NCBI RefSeq assembly: GCF_038404985.1
Contig: NZ_JBBKBA010000004.1
Coordinates: forward strand, 124,001-188,000
DNA length: 64,000 nt
Direction of reading: 5' to 3'
DNA from: Ferrovibrio sp. MS7
Lineage (GTDB): Bacteria > Pseudomonadota > Alphaproteobacteria > Ferrovibrionales > Ferrovibrionaceae
Positions 1-8,865 of this stretch are shown here, piece after piece. Every line of letters begins with the position of its first letter. Position 1 is the first letter of the stretch. The position numbers were made by a program, and so were the translations under genes. The notes under the pieces were generated by a model, which worked only from the letters and a program-made list of their open reading frames with translations, searched no databases and was not told where the DNA came from.

Positions 1-1394
1 AGGTTCAGCAGGTAGCTGCCCTTGTTGCCCGAGGTTTCCGCCGCCTTGTTGTTCAGGTAGCGGATCACCATTTTGTCGACCTCGGTGGCGTCCTTTAACT
101 TCTTCACGTCGACCTTGCGCTCCAGTGCCGTGACCTGGGCATCAACTTCCTGCACGGCAATCTGCTTCGGGATGTTGTTGGCCACCGTCACCACTTCGCG
201 CAGCACGGAATCGCCGAGCAACTGCACAGTCTGCGTCACATCCTTGGCGCGGCGCTTGAACTCGATGGCGGCCCGCACACCGGGCGCCTGCTCGTCCAGC
301 GACTGCTCGTACTTGACGCGCTCATACTTGGTGACGATGTTGTCCACCGTCGATTGCGAGGTGAGCTTGCTCACCTTGGCACCGAAGAAATTCAGGTCCT
401 GCGCCAATTGCTTGAAGCGCGGGTCCTGGAAACGATTGGCCAGCGAGTCGACATCGGACAGATCGCTTTCCAGGATCTTGCGGATCTTGCCGGTATTGGT
501 CAGTTCGCTTTCCAGGTCATAGGCCGAGAGCACGAAGCGCATGATGCGCTTGTCGGCGAAGAAATCATCCACCGACTTCAGGTTCTTCACATTGGCCTTG
601 AAATACTCTTCCTCGCGCTGGATATCGGCGCGGCCACGGAAACGCTGGAATTCCGGGCTGTCGAATTCATAAACCTTGCTGGTGTTATTGGCCGGCAGGG
701 TCAGTTCCTTTTCCGGCGTCTTGGTCACGGCCTTGGTATAGGCGTTGGCAACGGCATTGGGCAGGTTGCCGCTGGTCAGCACGCTGCCATCGGTGTTCAG
801 CGCCACCTGGCCGGAATTGTTGATCACCAGATTCTTGATCTTGGCGAGGCCGGGCTCAAGCGGCGAGCCGGTGCCATCGTTGCGCACCTTGCCGTTGACA
901 TCGATGGTGATGGCATTGCCGTTGGTATCCGCGAGCGCGCCGGTGGCGCCGAGATCGAACTTGCGCGCCAGCTCCAGTTCCTTGGTGGTGCCACGGCGTG
1001 CCACCGAATTCGGATCGTTCAGATCGCTCAGCAGCACATCCTTGAGGCGCTGCTTGTTGAAGCTATAGAGATCGGTAACGCCAAAGGCACGGGCCAACAC
1101 CCGCAGCACACGGTCATCATTGACCAGCTCATTCACCGTGGTGGCGCTGTTCATCCGGTTCTGCACATAGGCGGCATCGGAAACCGCCAATGCGTTGTCG
1201 GCCTTGATCTGCACATTGCGGATGCGGATCTGGGTGTTCTTGATATCCATCAGCTGCTTGGCCAGCGCATCCTGGGTGGAGGATTGCTTGGCCGAGCCGG
1301 CATTCTGCTCTGCCGTCTGCTGCAGACGGCGATACAGCACGAACGGCGACATGCCGGTGCTGGATGATGAGGGGATATCAATCGAGGTAACCAT
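1..1394 (-). CDS. DUF1217 family flagellar-locus protein (partial, C-terminus beyond window)
   Basis: The reverse strand stays open from an ATG at 1394 to the left edge, giving about 464 residues without a stop. The ATG follows an AGGAGG Shine-Dalgarno about ten bases upstream. The N-terminus (MVTSIDIPSSSS, then a Q/A-rich stretch) and the repeated mixed helical segments, such as 'FFADKRIMRFVLSAYDLE', fit DUF1217 proteins. These sit in flagellar loci of Rhizobiales and Rhodospirillales, and their role is poorly known. It lies downstream of motE in the same direction, about 200 bases away, so it may be in the same transcript or have its own promoter. The C-terminus is outside the window. Confidence 0.7.
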   Translation of the reverse strand, partial: MVTSIDIPSSSSTGMSPFVLYRRLQQTAEQNAGSAKQSSTQDALAKQLMDIKNTQIRIRNVQIKADNALAVSDAAYVQNRMNSATTVNELVNDDRVLRVLARAFGVTDLYSFNKQRLKDVLLSDLNDPNSVARRGTTKELELARKFDLGATGALADTNGNAITIDVNGKVRNDGTGSPLEPGLAKIKNLVINNSGQVALNTDGSVLTSGNLPNAVANAYTKAVTKTPEKELTLPANNTSKVYEFDSPEFQRFRGRADIQREEEYFKANVKNLKSVDDFFADKRIMRFVLSAYDLESELTNTGKIRKILESDLSDVDSLANRFQDPRFKQLAQDLNFFGAKVSKLTSQSTVDNIVTKYERVKYEQSLDEQAPGVRAAIEFKRRAKDVTQTVQLLGDSVLREVVTVANNIPKQIAVQEVDAQVTALERKVDVKKLKDATEVDKMVIRYLNNKAAETSGNKGSYLLN

Positions 1395-1592
1395 TTCAGC
1401 CCGCCTCCTGCGGTGTCCGAAGGTCCTGTGTCCGCGTTGCCTGCCGCACCCACCATTCTGGGGCGCCGCGTGCCGGCAACAATATTACCACGGACGGTAA
1501 ATGCTACAACCAGGATAGTCGCCCGGGTCCTAAGAAAAGGTTAACAACCGGGGTTGAAACGCGGGGCCGACCGGGGAACCCGGCTCACTGGC

Positions 1593-2564
1593 TCAACCAC
1601 CCGGACGTTGTGCCGGATTCGCTGCCGGAGCCTGGGCCGCCGGGGCCTGGGCCGGGCGAGCCTGGCCGGCTGCCGGCTGGTCGTTGGCCGCGGCCCGCAG
1701 ATTGGCCGGCAGTTGCTTCCGGGTAGCCATGCGCACGGTCAGGCTCTGCGCCATTGCCGGCTCCATCTTGGCCATGACGGCGGCCACCTTGGCCTCCTTC
1801 ATGCGCTCGATGACATTGAGCAGCACATTGGCGTCAAGCTCGGCAAAGATGCGCGCCGCCTCTTCCGGCTTCATGGTCTCGTAGATCTTCACCAGACCAC
1901 GCAGGTTCTCGTCTTCCTGCTTGTCGGTGCTCTGCACCGCCTGCTTGATGCTGGCTTCCAGCTTCTTCAGCTCGGCGATGCGTTCGTCGATCCGCTTCTC
2001 GGCCGCCGCCAGCAGGCTTTCGCGCAGATCCAGCTCACGCGAACGCTGCTCTAGCTGTTCGCGGCGCTGCGCCAGGTTGCCCAGCAGTTCGATCTCGGCG
2101 CGGGTGAAGGTGGTGGGGTCGCGGTCGGCCAGCGAAGCCACGCCGGAATTCTGTGCCGCAGCACCGCCAGCCGGTGCGGCAGCGGCGCCGCCGGCGGGAC
2201 GCTGCTGTCCCTGGCCCTGGGCCTGACCCTGAGTCTGACCTTGGGCCTGACCTTGCGCCGGTGCCTGCTGCTGCGCTTGGGCGACAGCCGCCGGGACGAA
2301 CAGGGCATCCCTGCCCTGCCACAGCGAGCCGACCTTGAGGCCGAGCAGCAGCGCGACGGCGAGAATGGTGAGCGGCAACAGCCGCACCCGGCTGGTCAGC
2401 GCGCGGGATACCGGGCGAACACTGCTATTCTGAACCGGCGCGGCGAGCGCCACCGCGGGCGCGGGCTTCGGTGCCGAGCGGCCAACGGCGGCATAGGCAG
2501 CGGCAGCGGCCGGCGGAATACCCTGGCGATGACGACGCGGATTGTCCTCGAAACGATCAGCCAT
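1593..2564 (-). CDS. motE: MotE family protein (periplasmic motor-associated chaperone-like)
   Basis: This 323-residue protein has one N-terminal membrane segment (about 64-82), then a low-complexity Q/G/A/P-rich linker (about 95-140). A coiled coil follows (about 155-205), and then an MgtE-N-like helical domain (about 220-285, containing 'MKPEEAARIFAEL' and 'VAAVMAKMEP'). Its C-terminal tail is rich in Ala and Pro. In rhizobia MotE is a periplasmic chaperone for the motor protein MotC. Here the gene starts two bases after the DUF6468 gene and belongs to the fliL-fliM unit, which supports a motor role. Family assignment is by architecture, and the linker repeats are unusually long. Confidence 0.75.
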   Translation of the reverse strand: MADRFEDNPRRHRQGIPPAAAAAYAAVGRSAPKPAPAVALAAPVQNSSVRPVSRALTSRVRLLPLTILAVALLLGLKVGSLWQGRDALFVPAAVAQAQQQAPAQGQAQGQTQGQAQGQGQQRPAGGAAAAPAGGAAAQNSGVASLADRDPTTFTRAEIELLGNLAQRREQLEQRSRELDLRESLLAAAEKRIDERIAELKKLEASIKQAVQSTDKQEDENLRGLVKIYETMKPEEAARIFAELDANVLLNVIERMKEAKVAAVMAKMEPAMAQSLTVRMATRKQLPANLRAAANDQPAAGQARPAQAPAAQAPAANPAQRPGG

Positions 2565-2566
2565 GA

Positions 2567-3121
2567 TCAGCGCGCCTGCCTCAGTGCCAGCAACAATTCA
2601 CGTTCGGCTTCCGAGCGCGGTTCAACCTTGAAATTGGCGGCGCCATTGGTGGCACTGGCCGGTGCCGGCGGCGCCGGGCGGCGGGCCGGGAATTGCGCGC
2701 CGGCAGCAGCGGCAGCGGCCACGGCGGCGGCGGCGACATTGGCAGCGCGGGCCGGCGGCTGCGGCCTTTCCGGCGTCGGGGTCTGTTCGGCCTTGGACTG
2801 GCGGTTGCCGGCGGCTTCGCCGGCCAGGCGATCGGCCAGGCGGTCGGCGGTCTCGATCATGAAGCCAAGCTCCTCGCGGATCGTCTTGGCCTGCTTCATC
2901 CGCTCTTCATGCGCGCCATCGGCAGCGGCGGAGGCGGATTTCAACTCGGCGACACCCTGGCGCGCGCGGTTCAGCGCCTTGTCGAATTCACCGATCAGGC
3001 GACGCATCTCATCCTGGTTGGCGCGCAGATTGCCCAGCCGGCGATTCAACACCAGGCACATGCCGAACGTGCCGATCAGCAGCACCACGACGACAATCTC
3101 AACGGCCAGCATCAGGTTCAT
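2567..3121 (-). CDS. DUF6468 domain protein of the flagellar operon
   Basis: This 184-residue protein has an N-terminal membrane anchor (about 3-24, 'LAVEIVVVVLLIGTFGMCLV'). A coiled-coil segment follows (about 30-90), then an Ala/Pro-rich tail. It matches the DUF6468 proteins found between fliM and motE in Rhodospirillales. Its ATG overlaps the fliM stop as TGATG, so the two are translationally coupled. The function is unknown. Position and topology suggest a membrane-anchored structural or regulatory partner of the flagellar motor. Confidence 0.7.
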   Translation of the reverse strand: MNLMLAVEIVVVVLLIGTFGMCLVLNRRLGNLRANQDEMRRLIGEFDKALNRARQGVAELKSASAAADGAHEERMKQAKTIREELGFMIETADRLADRLAGEAAGNRQSKAEQTPTPERPQPPARAANVAAAAVAAAAAAGAQFPARRPAPPAPASATNGAANFKVEPRSEAERELLLALRQAR

Positions 3122-4167
3122 CAGATGCCCTCCACGATCACCGGCGGACGCTTCAGCGCGCGATCCACCTTGATGGCGATATTGTTGCCCATGCGGCCCA
3201 TGCGGCCTTCAACCATCGGCACGCCGCCGCAGCGCATCATGATAATCGATTCCGGCGCGGCATTGAACATGATGGTCTTGCCGACTTCCAGATTCATCAC
3301 CTGGCCCAGCGTCATCACCTGTTCATCGAGAACCGCTTCAATTTCCACGTCAGTCGACCAGAGTTCCGTCGCCAAGTGGTTTTCCCAGATCGAGTCACGG
3401 CCGAACTTTTCGCCCATGAACATCTGCAGCAGCAGTTCGCGCACCGGTTCCAGGGTGGCGTAGGGCAGCAGCAGTTCCAGGCGACCGCCGCGATCTTCCA
3501 TGTCGACGCGCAGGCGGGCGAGAATGGCGGCATTGGCAGGACGCGCGATGGTGGCGAAACGCGGATTGGTCTCGATGCGGTCGTAGGAGAAGTTGACCGG
3601 CGCCAGCGGCTCGAAGGCGGCGCGCATGTCGTCGAGCACCACGTTGACCATGCGCTCGACCAGGTTGCGCTCGATCGTGGTGTAGGGGCGGCCTTCAATA
3701 CGCATTGCCGCCGTGCCGCGGCGGCCACCGAGCAGCACGTCGACGATGGAGTAGATCAGCGACGAGTCGACGGTGAGCAGGCCGTAGTTATCCCACTCCA
3801 CCGCGCGGAACACGGACAGGATGGCGGGCAGCGGGATCGAGTTCAGGTAGTCGCCGAAGCGGATCGAGGTGATGTTATCGAGCGAGACTTCGACGTTATC
3901 GGACGTGAAGTTGCGCAAAGACGTGGTCATCAGGCGCACGAGGCGGTCGAACACCACCTCGAGCATCGGCAGGCGTTCATAGGAAACCAGCGCGGAATTG
4001 ATGATCGCGCGGATGCCGGCTTTATCGGAATCGTCTTCTACGGATGCATCGAAGCCAAGCAGGCTATCGATTTCATCCTGATTCAGGATGCGCGTGGAAC
4101 CGCCGCCGGCATCGCCGCCGCCAGCGCCGCCCGCCCATCCACCGCCATCTTCGCCTGTATCCGCCAT
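3121..4167 (-). CDS. fliM: Flagellar motor switch protein FliM
   Basis: FliM is the middle ring protein of the flagellar C-ring and binds CheY-P to reverse or stop the motor. The 348-residue length is typical. After a Gly-rich N-terminus, the CheY-P-binding peptide 'ILNQDEIDSLLGF' lies near residues 27-39. The CheC-like middle domain (about 65-245) and the SpoA/FliN-like C-terminal domain (about 265-335, 'EVGKTIMFN') follow. fliL lies 34 bases upstream, and DUF6468 overlaps its stop codon. FliN and FliG are not in the window. Confidence 0.96.
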   Translation of the reverse strand: MADTGEDGGGWAGGAGGGDAGGGSTRILNQDEIDSLLGFDASVEDDSDKAGIRAIINSALVSYERLPMLEVVFDRLVRLMTTSLRNFTSDNVEVSLDNITSIRFGDYLNSIPLPAILSVFRAVEWDNYGLLTVDSSLIYSIVDVLLGGRRGTAAMRIEGRPYTTIERNLVERMVNVVLDDMRAAFEPLAPVNFSYDRIETNPRFATIARPANAAILARLRVDMEDRGGRLELLLPYATLEPVRELLLQMFMGEKFGRDSIWENHLATELWSTDVEIEAVLDEQVMTLGQVMNLEVGKTIMFNAAPESIIMMRCGGVPMVEGRMGRMGNNIAIKVDRALKRPPVIVEGI

Positions 4168-4201
4168 GATCCGTTCCTGTCACTCCGATTCAGCAGCGCC
4201 G

Positions 4202-4708
4202 CTACTGGATCAGCATTTCCTTGAACAGCACATCATTGATCTTGATCGGCGCCACCGCCTGGTTGACGCGAACCAGCAACTCTTCCTTCAGCCGGTAGAG
4301 GCCGGCGGAACCGACCAGGTCATCCGGGCGCAATTCGCGCAGGTAGACCTGGAAATTGTCGATCACGCGCGGCATCAGCTCGTTCAGCTTCGGCGTCGAC
4401 AGCGGTTCCTGGTGTTCCAGCGCCACCTTCAGCTTCAGATAGCTGGCCTGCCGGCCGGTGGCATTCAGGTTGACCAGAATGTCAGGCAAATCGTGGAAAA
4501 CCGTCACTTTCGGCGGCTCCGGCTTGGCCTCTTCTTCCTTCTTGGCACCACCGAACACGCCGAGGAAGTAAGCCGCCGCGCCACCGCCCAGCAGCAGCAC
4601 CAGCAGCAGCGGCACCACCACGAACACGATCATACGCTTGCCAGAGAGCTTCTTTTTGCCCCCGGCTTCGCCGCCCTCGCCGCCTTCACCTTCAGTTTCG
4701 TCAGCCAT
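4202..4708 (-). CDS. fliL: Flagellar basal body-associated protein FliL
   Basis: This 168-residue single-pass inner-membrane protein surrounds the stators and stabilises the motor. It has a charged Gly/Glu-rich cytoplasmic N-terminus and a membrane segment at about residues 25-50 ('MIVFVVVPLLLVLLLGGGAA'). A periplasmic FliL domain follows, with the typical 'LPDILVNLN' and 'LRPDDLVGSAGLYRLKEELL' stretches. It is the first gene of the leftward unit fliL-fliM-DUF6468-motE and is divergent from flgF across about 230 bases. I did not find a sigma54 match for the fliL direction. Confidence 0.95.
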   Translation of the reverse strand: MADETEGEGGEGGEAGGKKKLSGKRMIVFVVVPLLLVLLLGGGAAAYFLGVFGGAKKEEEAKPEPPKVTVFHDLPDILVNLNATGRQASYLKLKVALEHQEPLSTPKLNELMPRVIDNFQVYLRELRPDDLVGSAGLYRLKEELLVRVNQAVAPIKINDVLFKEMLIQ

Positions 4709-4771
4709 TGCAGACCTTCTCTACCAATCACCGCATGGATACGCCGCAAGTGTTAACGAACCGTCATCACT

Positions 4772-4788
4772 GGGCAGATTTTGCCGGG
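4772..4788. promoter_or_regulatory. Palindrome upstream of flgF, possible FlbD/ftr-type enhancer site
   Basis: GGGCAGATTTTGCCGGG is an imperfect palindrome whose inner part matches the perfect palindrome upstream of flgI (9333-9347). Its centre is about 120 bases before the expected sigma54 transcription start of flgF, a normal distance for an enhancer. In Caulobacter, FlbD binds GC-rich CGGCA...TGCCG ftr elements. The assignment to FlbD is inference. Confidence 0.45.
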
Positions 4789-4871
4789 TAGGCCGTTTCA
4801 GCCGCCCGGCGGTTTTTGCCTCCGGCCCCGTTTTCCGAAGTTTTTTCTTTATTATTCAATATTTTAGCCAG

Positions 4872-4888
4872 TTGGCACGGAGCCTGCA
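4872..4888 (+). promoter_or_regulatory. Sigma54 (RpoN) promoter of the flgF operon
   Basis: TTGGCACGGAGCCTGCA fits the -24/-12 consensus TGGCACG-N4-TTGCW. The invariant GG (4874-4875) and GC (4886-4887) are separated by exactly ten bases. Transcription should start near 4899, leaving a leader of about 44 bases before flgF. Confidence 0.85.
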
Positions 4889-4942
4889 ATTCCTTTTGCG
4901 ACCCCGGCCCCGAGCCGACCCCAGGATGAAGCGAGCCCCGTC

Positions 4943-5686
4943 ATGGAGAATACGAGCTACATCGCCCTTTCCAAGATGTCCGCCATGCGGCGGCAGATGG
5001 ACGTGCTCGCCAACAACCTGGCGAACATGAATTCCAACGCCTACAAGGGCGAGCGGGTGATGTTCGAGGAATACCTGAGCCGTGGCAATACCAACCTGGA
5101 TACCCGCCAGAACCGCTTCAGCTTCGTCACCGATACCGGCGTGCTGCGCAATTTCGCCACCGGCAAGCTGAACAACACCGGCAACCCCTTCGACCTCGCC
5201 ATCACCGGCCCGGGCTATCTCAGCATCGACACCCCGCAGGGCCGCCGCTACACCCGCGACGGCCATCTCCGCCTCGATGAAGACCGCCGCCTGGTCACCG
5301 CCGGCGGCCATCCGGTGCTCGACAACCGCGGCCGCGAGATCGTGTTCCCGCCGAATGAAAACAACCCGCCGGCCATTGCCGCCGATGGCACCATCACCGT
5401 GGGCCCCAATCAGCTCGGCAAGATTGACCTGGTGACCTTCGAGAACGAGCAGGGCCTGCGCAAGACCGCACAGGGCATGTTCGCCACCGACCTTGAGCCG
5501 GAGGTGGCACCCGCCTCCTCCACCATCGCGCAGGGCATGCTGGAAGGCTCGAATATAGAGCCGATCATCGAGATGACCAACATGATCGACCTGCTGCGCT
5601 ACTACCAGAACACCCAGAACCTGATCGACGGCGAGCATGACCGCATGCGCCGCGCGGTCGAGCGGCTTGGCCGCGTTACCGGCTAA
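4943..5686 (+). CDS. flgF: Flagellar basal-body rod protein FlgF
   Basis: FlgF (247 residues) is a proximal rod component exported by the flagellar type III system. The N-terminus carries the rod/hook signature 'MDVLANNLANMNSNAYKGER' (about residues 19-38). The middle FlgE/F/G domain includes 'GNPFDLAITGPGYLSI'. The C-terminal helix 'IIEMTNMIDLLRYYQNTQNL' is the usual polymerisation segment. It is the first gene of flgF-flgG-flgA-flgH, and flgG starts 26 bases downstream. A strong sigma54 promoter lies at 4872-4888. Confidence 0.96.
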   Translation: MENTSYIALSKMSAMRRQMDVLANNLANMNSNAYKGERVMFEEYLSRGNTNLDTRQNRFSFVTDTGVLRNFATGKLNNTGNPFDLAITGPGYLSIDTPQGRRYTRDGHLRLDEDRRLVTAGGHPVLDNRGREIVFPPNENNPPAIAADGTITVGPNQLGKIDLVTFENEQGLRKTAQGMFATDLEPEVAPASSTIAQGMLEGSNIEPIIEMTNMIDLLRYYQNTQNLIDGEHDRMRRAVERLGRVTG

Positions 5687-5712
5687 CGGAATTTAAGGAA
5701 GAGGAGAGAGCC

Positions 5713-6498
5713 ATGCGTTCGCTCAGCACCGGCGCCACCGGCATGATGGCCCAGCAGCTCAATGTTGAAGTCATCTCGAACAACATTGCCAACATGAACA
5801 CCACGGGCTTCAAGCGCCAGCGCGCGGAGTTCCAGGATCTGCTCTATCAGAACCAGCGCCGCCCCGGCGCCACGTCGTCGGACGCCAATACCATCGTGCC
5901 CTCGGGCATCCAGATCGGTGTCGGTGTGCGCGCCGCCGGTGTCTACCGTATCCACGAGCAGGGCAACCTGACCTCGACCGGCAATCCCTACGACATCGCC
6001 ATCAACGGCAAGGGCTTCTTCCAGATCACCCTGCCATCGGGCGAAACCGCCTATACCCGCGCCGGCTCCTTCCAGGTCAATGCGCAGGGCCAGGTGGTGA
6101 CCGCCGATGGCTACCTGATCAACCCGAACATCACCGTGCCGCAGGGCACGCTGGCGGTGAGCGTCGACAACACTGGCATCGTCGAGGCCCGCATCACCGG
6201 CCAGACCGCGCCGCAGCAGCTCGGCCAGATCCAGCTCGCCAACTTCGTCAACGAAGCTGGCCTGGAAGCGGTGGGCGACAACCTGTTCCTCGAAACCCCG
6301 GCCTCGGGCCAGCCGCAGGTCGGCAACCCGAACACCCAGGGCCTCGGCACACTGCGCCAGGGCTACCTGGAAACCTCGAACGTCAACCCGGTGCAGGAAA
6401 TCACCAACCTGATCACTGCCCAGCGTGCCTACGACATGAACTCGAAGGTGATCACCACCTCCGACGAAATGCTGCAGACCACCACCCGCCTGCGCTGA
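5713..6498 (+). CDS. flgG: Flagellar distal rod protein FlgG
   Basis: FlgG (261 residues, the family standard) forms the distal rod. Visible marks are the N-terminal helix with 'VEVISNNIANMNTTGFKRQR', the central 'GNPYDIAINGKGFFQITLPS', and the C-terminal 'SNVNPVQEITNLITAQRAYD'. An AGGAAGAGGAGAG ribosome-binding region precedes the ATG. It lies between flgF and flgA in one transcript. Confidence 0.98.
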   Translation: MRSLSTGATGMMAQQLNVEVISNNIANMNTTGFKRQRAEFQDLLYQNQRRPGATSSDANTIVPSGIQIGVGVRAAGVYRIHEQGNLTSTGNPYDIAINGKGFFQITLPSGETAYTRAGSFQVNAQGQVVTADGYLINPNITVPQGTLAVSVDNTGIVEARITGQTAPQQLGQIQLANFVNEAGLEAVGDNLFLETPASGQPQVGNPNTQGLGTLRQGYLETSNVNPVQEITNLITAQRAYDMNSKVITTSDEMLQTTTRLR

Positions 6499-6524
6499 TC
6501 CAGAGCCAGACCAGGAGACCCGCC

Positions 6525-7304
6525 ATGGCCCGCACCGCTCTTCTTCTCATCGCCGCCGCCGGCGCCTTCGCCATCGGCGTGGCGCTCAGCCAGCAGGCAC
6601 ACGCGCAGCAGCAGATTGCTTCGGCTGCGCCGGTTGCCGCCGCGAAGGCTGCCGCGACGCGCTACGTTTCGGAGCGCGAAGTGGCCCGCCGCGTGGTGAA
6701 CATGATCCAGCAGCGCAATGGCGGTCGCCCGGTGGAAGTGGCTTTCCACGGCAACGACAACGGCCTGACCATGCCGGCCAGCGCCGAATGGCGCATCGAC
6801 AGCTTCACCTACGACGACCGCTCCGGCCGCTTTACCGGCACGGTGGCGGCCAGCGGCACCAGCGAATTCCTGCGCATTTCCGGCCGCGCCAACGCGGTGG
6901 AAGCCATGCCGGTGCTGCGTACCCGCATCGCGCCGGGCGAAGTGATCACCACCGATGCGCTGGAATGGCGCCAGGTGCCGATGGGCCGCTATACCTCGGC
7001 CTATATCGACCGCATGGACGATCTGGTTGGCATGACCCCGAAGCGGGCGCTGAATGTCGGCCAGCCGATCCGCAGCAACGATGTCGGCCGCCTTGAACAG
7101 GTGACCAAGAACAGCCTGATCACCATGGTGGCGCAGGTCCCCGGCATGACCATCACCACCACCGGCCGCGCGCTGGAAGGCGGCGCCATCGGCGATGTGA
7201 TCCAGGTGATGAACCTGCAGAGCAAGAAGACCATCCAGGCGACGGTTACCGGCAGCAACGTGGTGCAGGTGGTGACCGCGCCGCGCCTGATCGCCAGCAA
7301 CTGA
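6525..7304 (+). CDS. flgA: P-ring assembly chaperone FlgA
   Basis: FlgA (259 residues) is a periplasmic chaperone that helps FlgI build the P ring. A Sec signal peptide covers about residues 1-27 and ends AHA. The C-terminal SAF domain (about 135-255) includes 'APGEVITTDALEWRQVP' and 'GQPIRSNDVGR'. AGGAGA precedes the start. Placing flgA between flgG and flgH is a common alphaproteobacterial order. FlgI itself is encoded about 2 kb downstream under its own promoter. Confidence 0.93.
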   Translation: MARTALLLIAAAGAFAIGVALSQQAHAQQQIASAAPVAAAKAAATRYVSEREVARRVVNMIQQRNGGRPVEVAFHGNDNGLTMPASAEWRIDSFTYDDRSGRFTGTVAASGTSEFLRISGRANAVEAMPVLRTRIAPGEVITTDALEWRQVPMGRYTSAYIDRMDDLVGMTPKRALNVGQPIRSNDVGRLEQVTKNSLITMVAQVPGMTITTTGRALEGGAIGDVIQVMNLQSKKTIQATVTGSNVVQVVTAPRLIASN

Positions 7305-7337
7305 TAATAACAAAGCATCACAGAGAGAGACCCAGCC

Positions 7338-8150
7338 ATGACCCGCTTCAGCAACAGCTTCCGCCTTATCGCCCCCCGCGTCATCATGCTGGCCGGCGTT
7401 GCCATGAGCCTTGCCGCCTGCGATGTCGGCCGCCTGACCGAGATCGGCAAGCCGCCAGCCCTGAGCAAGATCGACAATCCCACCGAGCAGAAGGATTACC
7501 GCCCGGTGAGCCTGCCGATGCCGTCGCCGGAAGTGTCAGCGCGCTCCGCCAACTCGCTGTGGCGCCCGGGCTCGCGGCAGTTCTTCAAGGATCACCGTGC
7601 CGCCAAGGTCGGCGACATCCTGACGGTAAACATCGACATCCAGGAACGCGCCTCGCTGCAGAACAACACCACCACCTCACGCGAGAGCAGCGAAGAAGCC
7701 AACATCACCAACCTGCTGGGCCTGGAATCGGCTTCCGATGGTGCTGGCGGCGTGACCACGGGCGCCGGCACGGCCTCGACGCTGAACAAGATTTTCAAGA
7801 ATATCAATCCTTCGGCGGCGGCCAATCTCGGTTCCACCTCCTCGGTCACCGGTCAGGGTCAGGTGCAGCGCCAGGAACAGATTACGCTGCGCGTCGCCGG
7901 CCTCGTCACCCAGGTGCTGCCGAACGGCAATCTGGTGGTACAGGGCCGCCAGGAAATCCGCGTCAACAATGAAGTGCGCGAATTGATGATCCAGGGCATC
8001 GTGCGGCCGGAAGACATCACCGCCACCAACACGGTGAGCCACACCCAGATGGCTGAAGCTCGCATCGCCTATGGTGGCCGCGGCCAGCTCACCAACGTGC
8101 AGCAGGCGCGCTACGGCCAGCAGATCTACGACGTGCTCTTCCCCTTCTGA
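7338..8150 (+). CDS. flgH: Flagellar L-ring lipoprotein FlgH
   Basis: FlgH (270 residues) builds the outer-membrane L ring. It has a lipoprotein signal with lipobox LAAC (Cys at about residue 30). The FlgH domain carries 'SLWRPGSRQFFKDHRAAKVG' and 'VLPNGNLVVQGRQEIRVNNE', and ends 'QQIYDVLFPF'. It is the last gene of the flgF unit, with a strong terminator 20 bases after the stop. Confidence 0.97.
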   Translation: MTRFSNSFRLIAPRVIMLAGVAMSLAACDVGRLTEIGKPPALSKIDNPTEQKDYRPVSLPMPSPEVSARSANSLWRPGSRQFFKDHRAAKVGDILTVNIDIQERASLQNNTTTSRESSEEANITNLLGLESASDGAGGVTTGAGTASTLNKIFKNINPSAAANLGSTSSVTGQGQVQRQEQITLRVAGLVTQVLPNGNLVVQGRQEIRVNNEVRELMIQGIVRPEDITATNTVSHTQMAEARIAYGGRGQLTNVQQARYGQQIYDVLFPF

Positions 8151-8170
8151 TCCGAAGACGGAAGAAAACA

Positions 8171-8201
8171 AAAAGGCCGGTCAGAATGACCGGCCTTTTT
8201 T
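8171..8201. terminator. Bidirectional rho-independent terminator between flgH and dksA
   Basis: A perfect 13-base stem (AAAAGGCCGGTCA / TGACCGGCCTTTT) with loop GAA is flanked by A and T runs. It can end both flgH and the convergent dksA. Confidence 0.92.
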
Positions 8202-8236
8202 ATTGTCTCGCAGATGCGAGCGATTAGATCATTAGA

Positions 8237-8656
8237 TCAGATATCGTCGCGATGCGTCCGCTCGCGGCGCTCATGGCGTTCCTGCGCCTCGATGGAGAGC
8301 GTGGCGATCGGGCGGGCTTCGAGGCGCTTCAGCGAAATCGGCTCGCCGGTTTCCTCGCAATAGCCATAGGTGTTGTCGTCAATCCGCTTCATCGCTGCAT
8401 CGATCTTGGAGATCAGCTTGCGTTGGCGGTCGCGGGTGCGCAGTTCCAGTGCGCGGTCGGTTTCCACCGAGGCACGATCGGCGATATCCGGTTCCTGGCT
8501 GGTGTCTTCCTGCAAGTGCTGCAGCGTCTGGTTCGACTCCCGCAGGATGTCGTCCTTCCAGGCCTGCAGCTTGCGGCGGAAATACTCCCGCATCTTGGGA
8601 TTCATAAATGCTTCGGACTCGGTGGGACGGTAATTCGGCTTCAACTGGATACCCAT
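8237..8656 (-). CDS. dksA: RNA polymerase-binding transcription factor DksA
   Basis: DksA works with ppGpp in the secondary channel of RNA polymerase during the stringent response. I start at MGIQLKPNY (8656), which has GGAGG seven bases upstream. The open frame continues upstream but does not look coding. The 139-residue protein has the coiled coil (about 20-95) with acidic tip 'DIADRASVETDRALELRTRD'. The C-terminal globular segment is 'YGYCEETGEPISLKRLEARP'. Only the first Cys of the classical four-Cys zinc finger is present (C followed by EET, no second pair). This resembles the Cys-poor DksA forms common in alphaproteobacteria. Confidence 0.94.
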   Translation of the reverse strand: MGIQLKPNYRPTESEAFMNPKMREYFRRKLQAWKDDILRESNQTLQHLQEDTSQEPDIADRASVETDRALELRTRDRQRKLISKIDAAMKRIDDNTYGYCEETGEPISLKRLEARPIATLSIEAQERHERRERTHRDDI

Positions 8657-8865
8657 GCGAGAACCTCCAAAACCCTGCCCCGCCCCCGGAAACACGACTC
8701 GTTTGATACTGGGGGGCTGGCAACGGCGGCGGGAGTATATGAATCGACCGGGGCCGGAGCAAGCACGGAGATTGCTCTCGGAACCCATTGAAATCGTGAA
8801 ATAATTGTGAAGTTCAGGGGTTGACCCTGTGTCTGGCGGCCCTAGCGGGCAGGCCGGCGGCGGGG

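Noticed and set aside
354-1367. A 337-codon plus-strand frame at the left edge
   Set aside because: It is antisense to the DUF1217 gene, which has a ribosome-binding site and family-like sequence. The plus-strand translation is His/Gly/Ala-rich, as usual for antisense frames in GC-rich DNA.
1485-1500. TTACC-N6-GGTAA inverted repeat upstream of the DUF1217 gene
   Set aside because: Short arms and no second copy seen near other flagellar promoters, so it may be chance.
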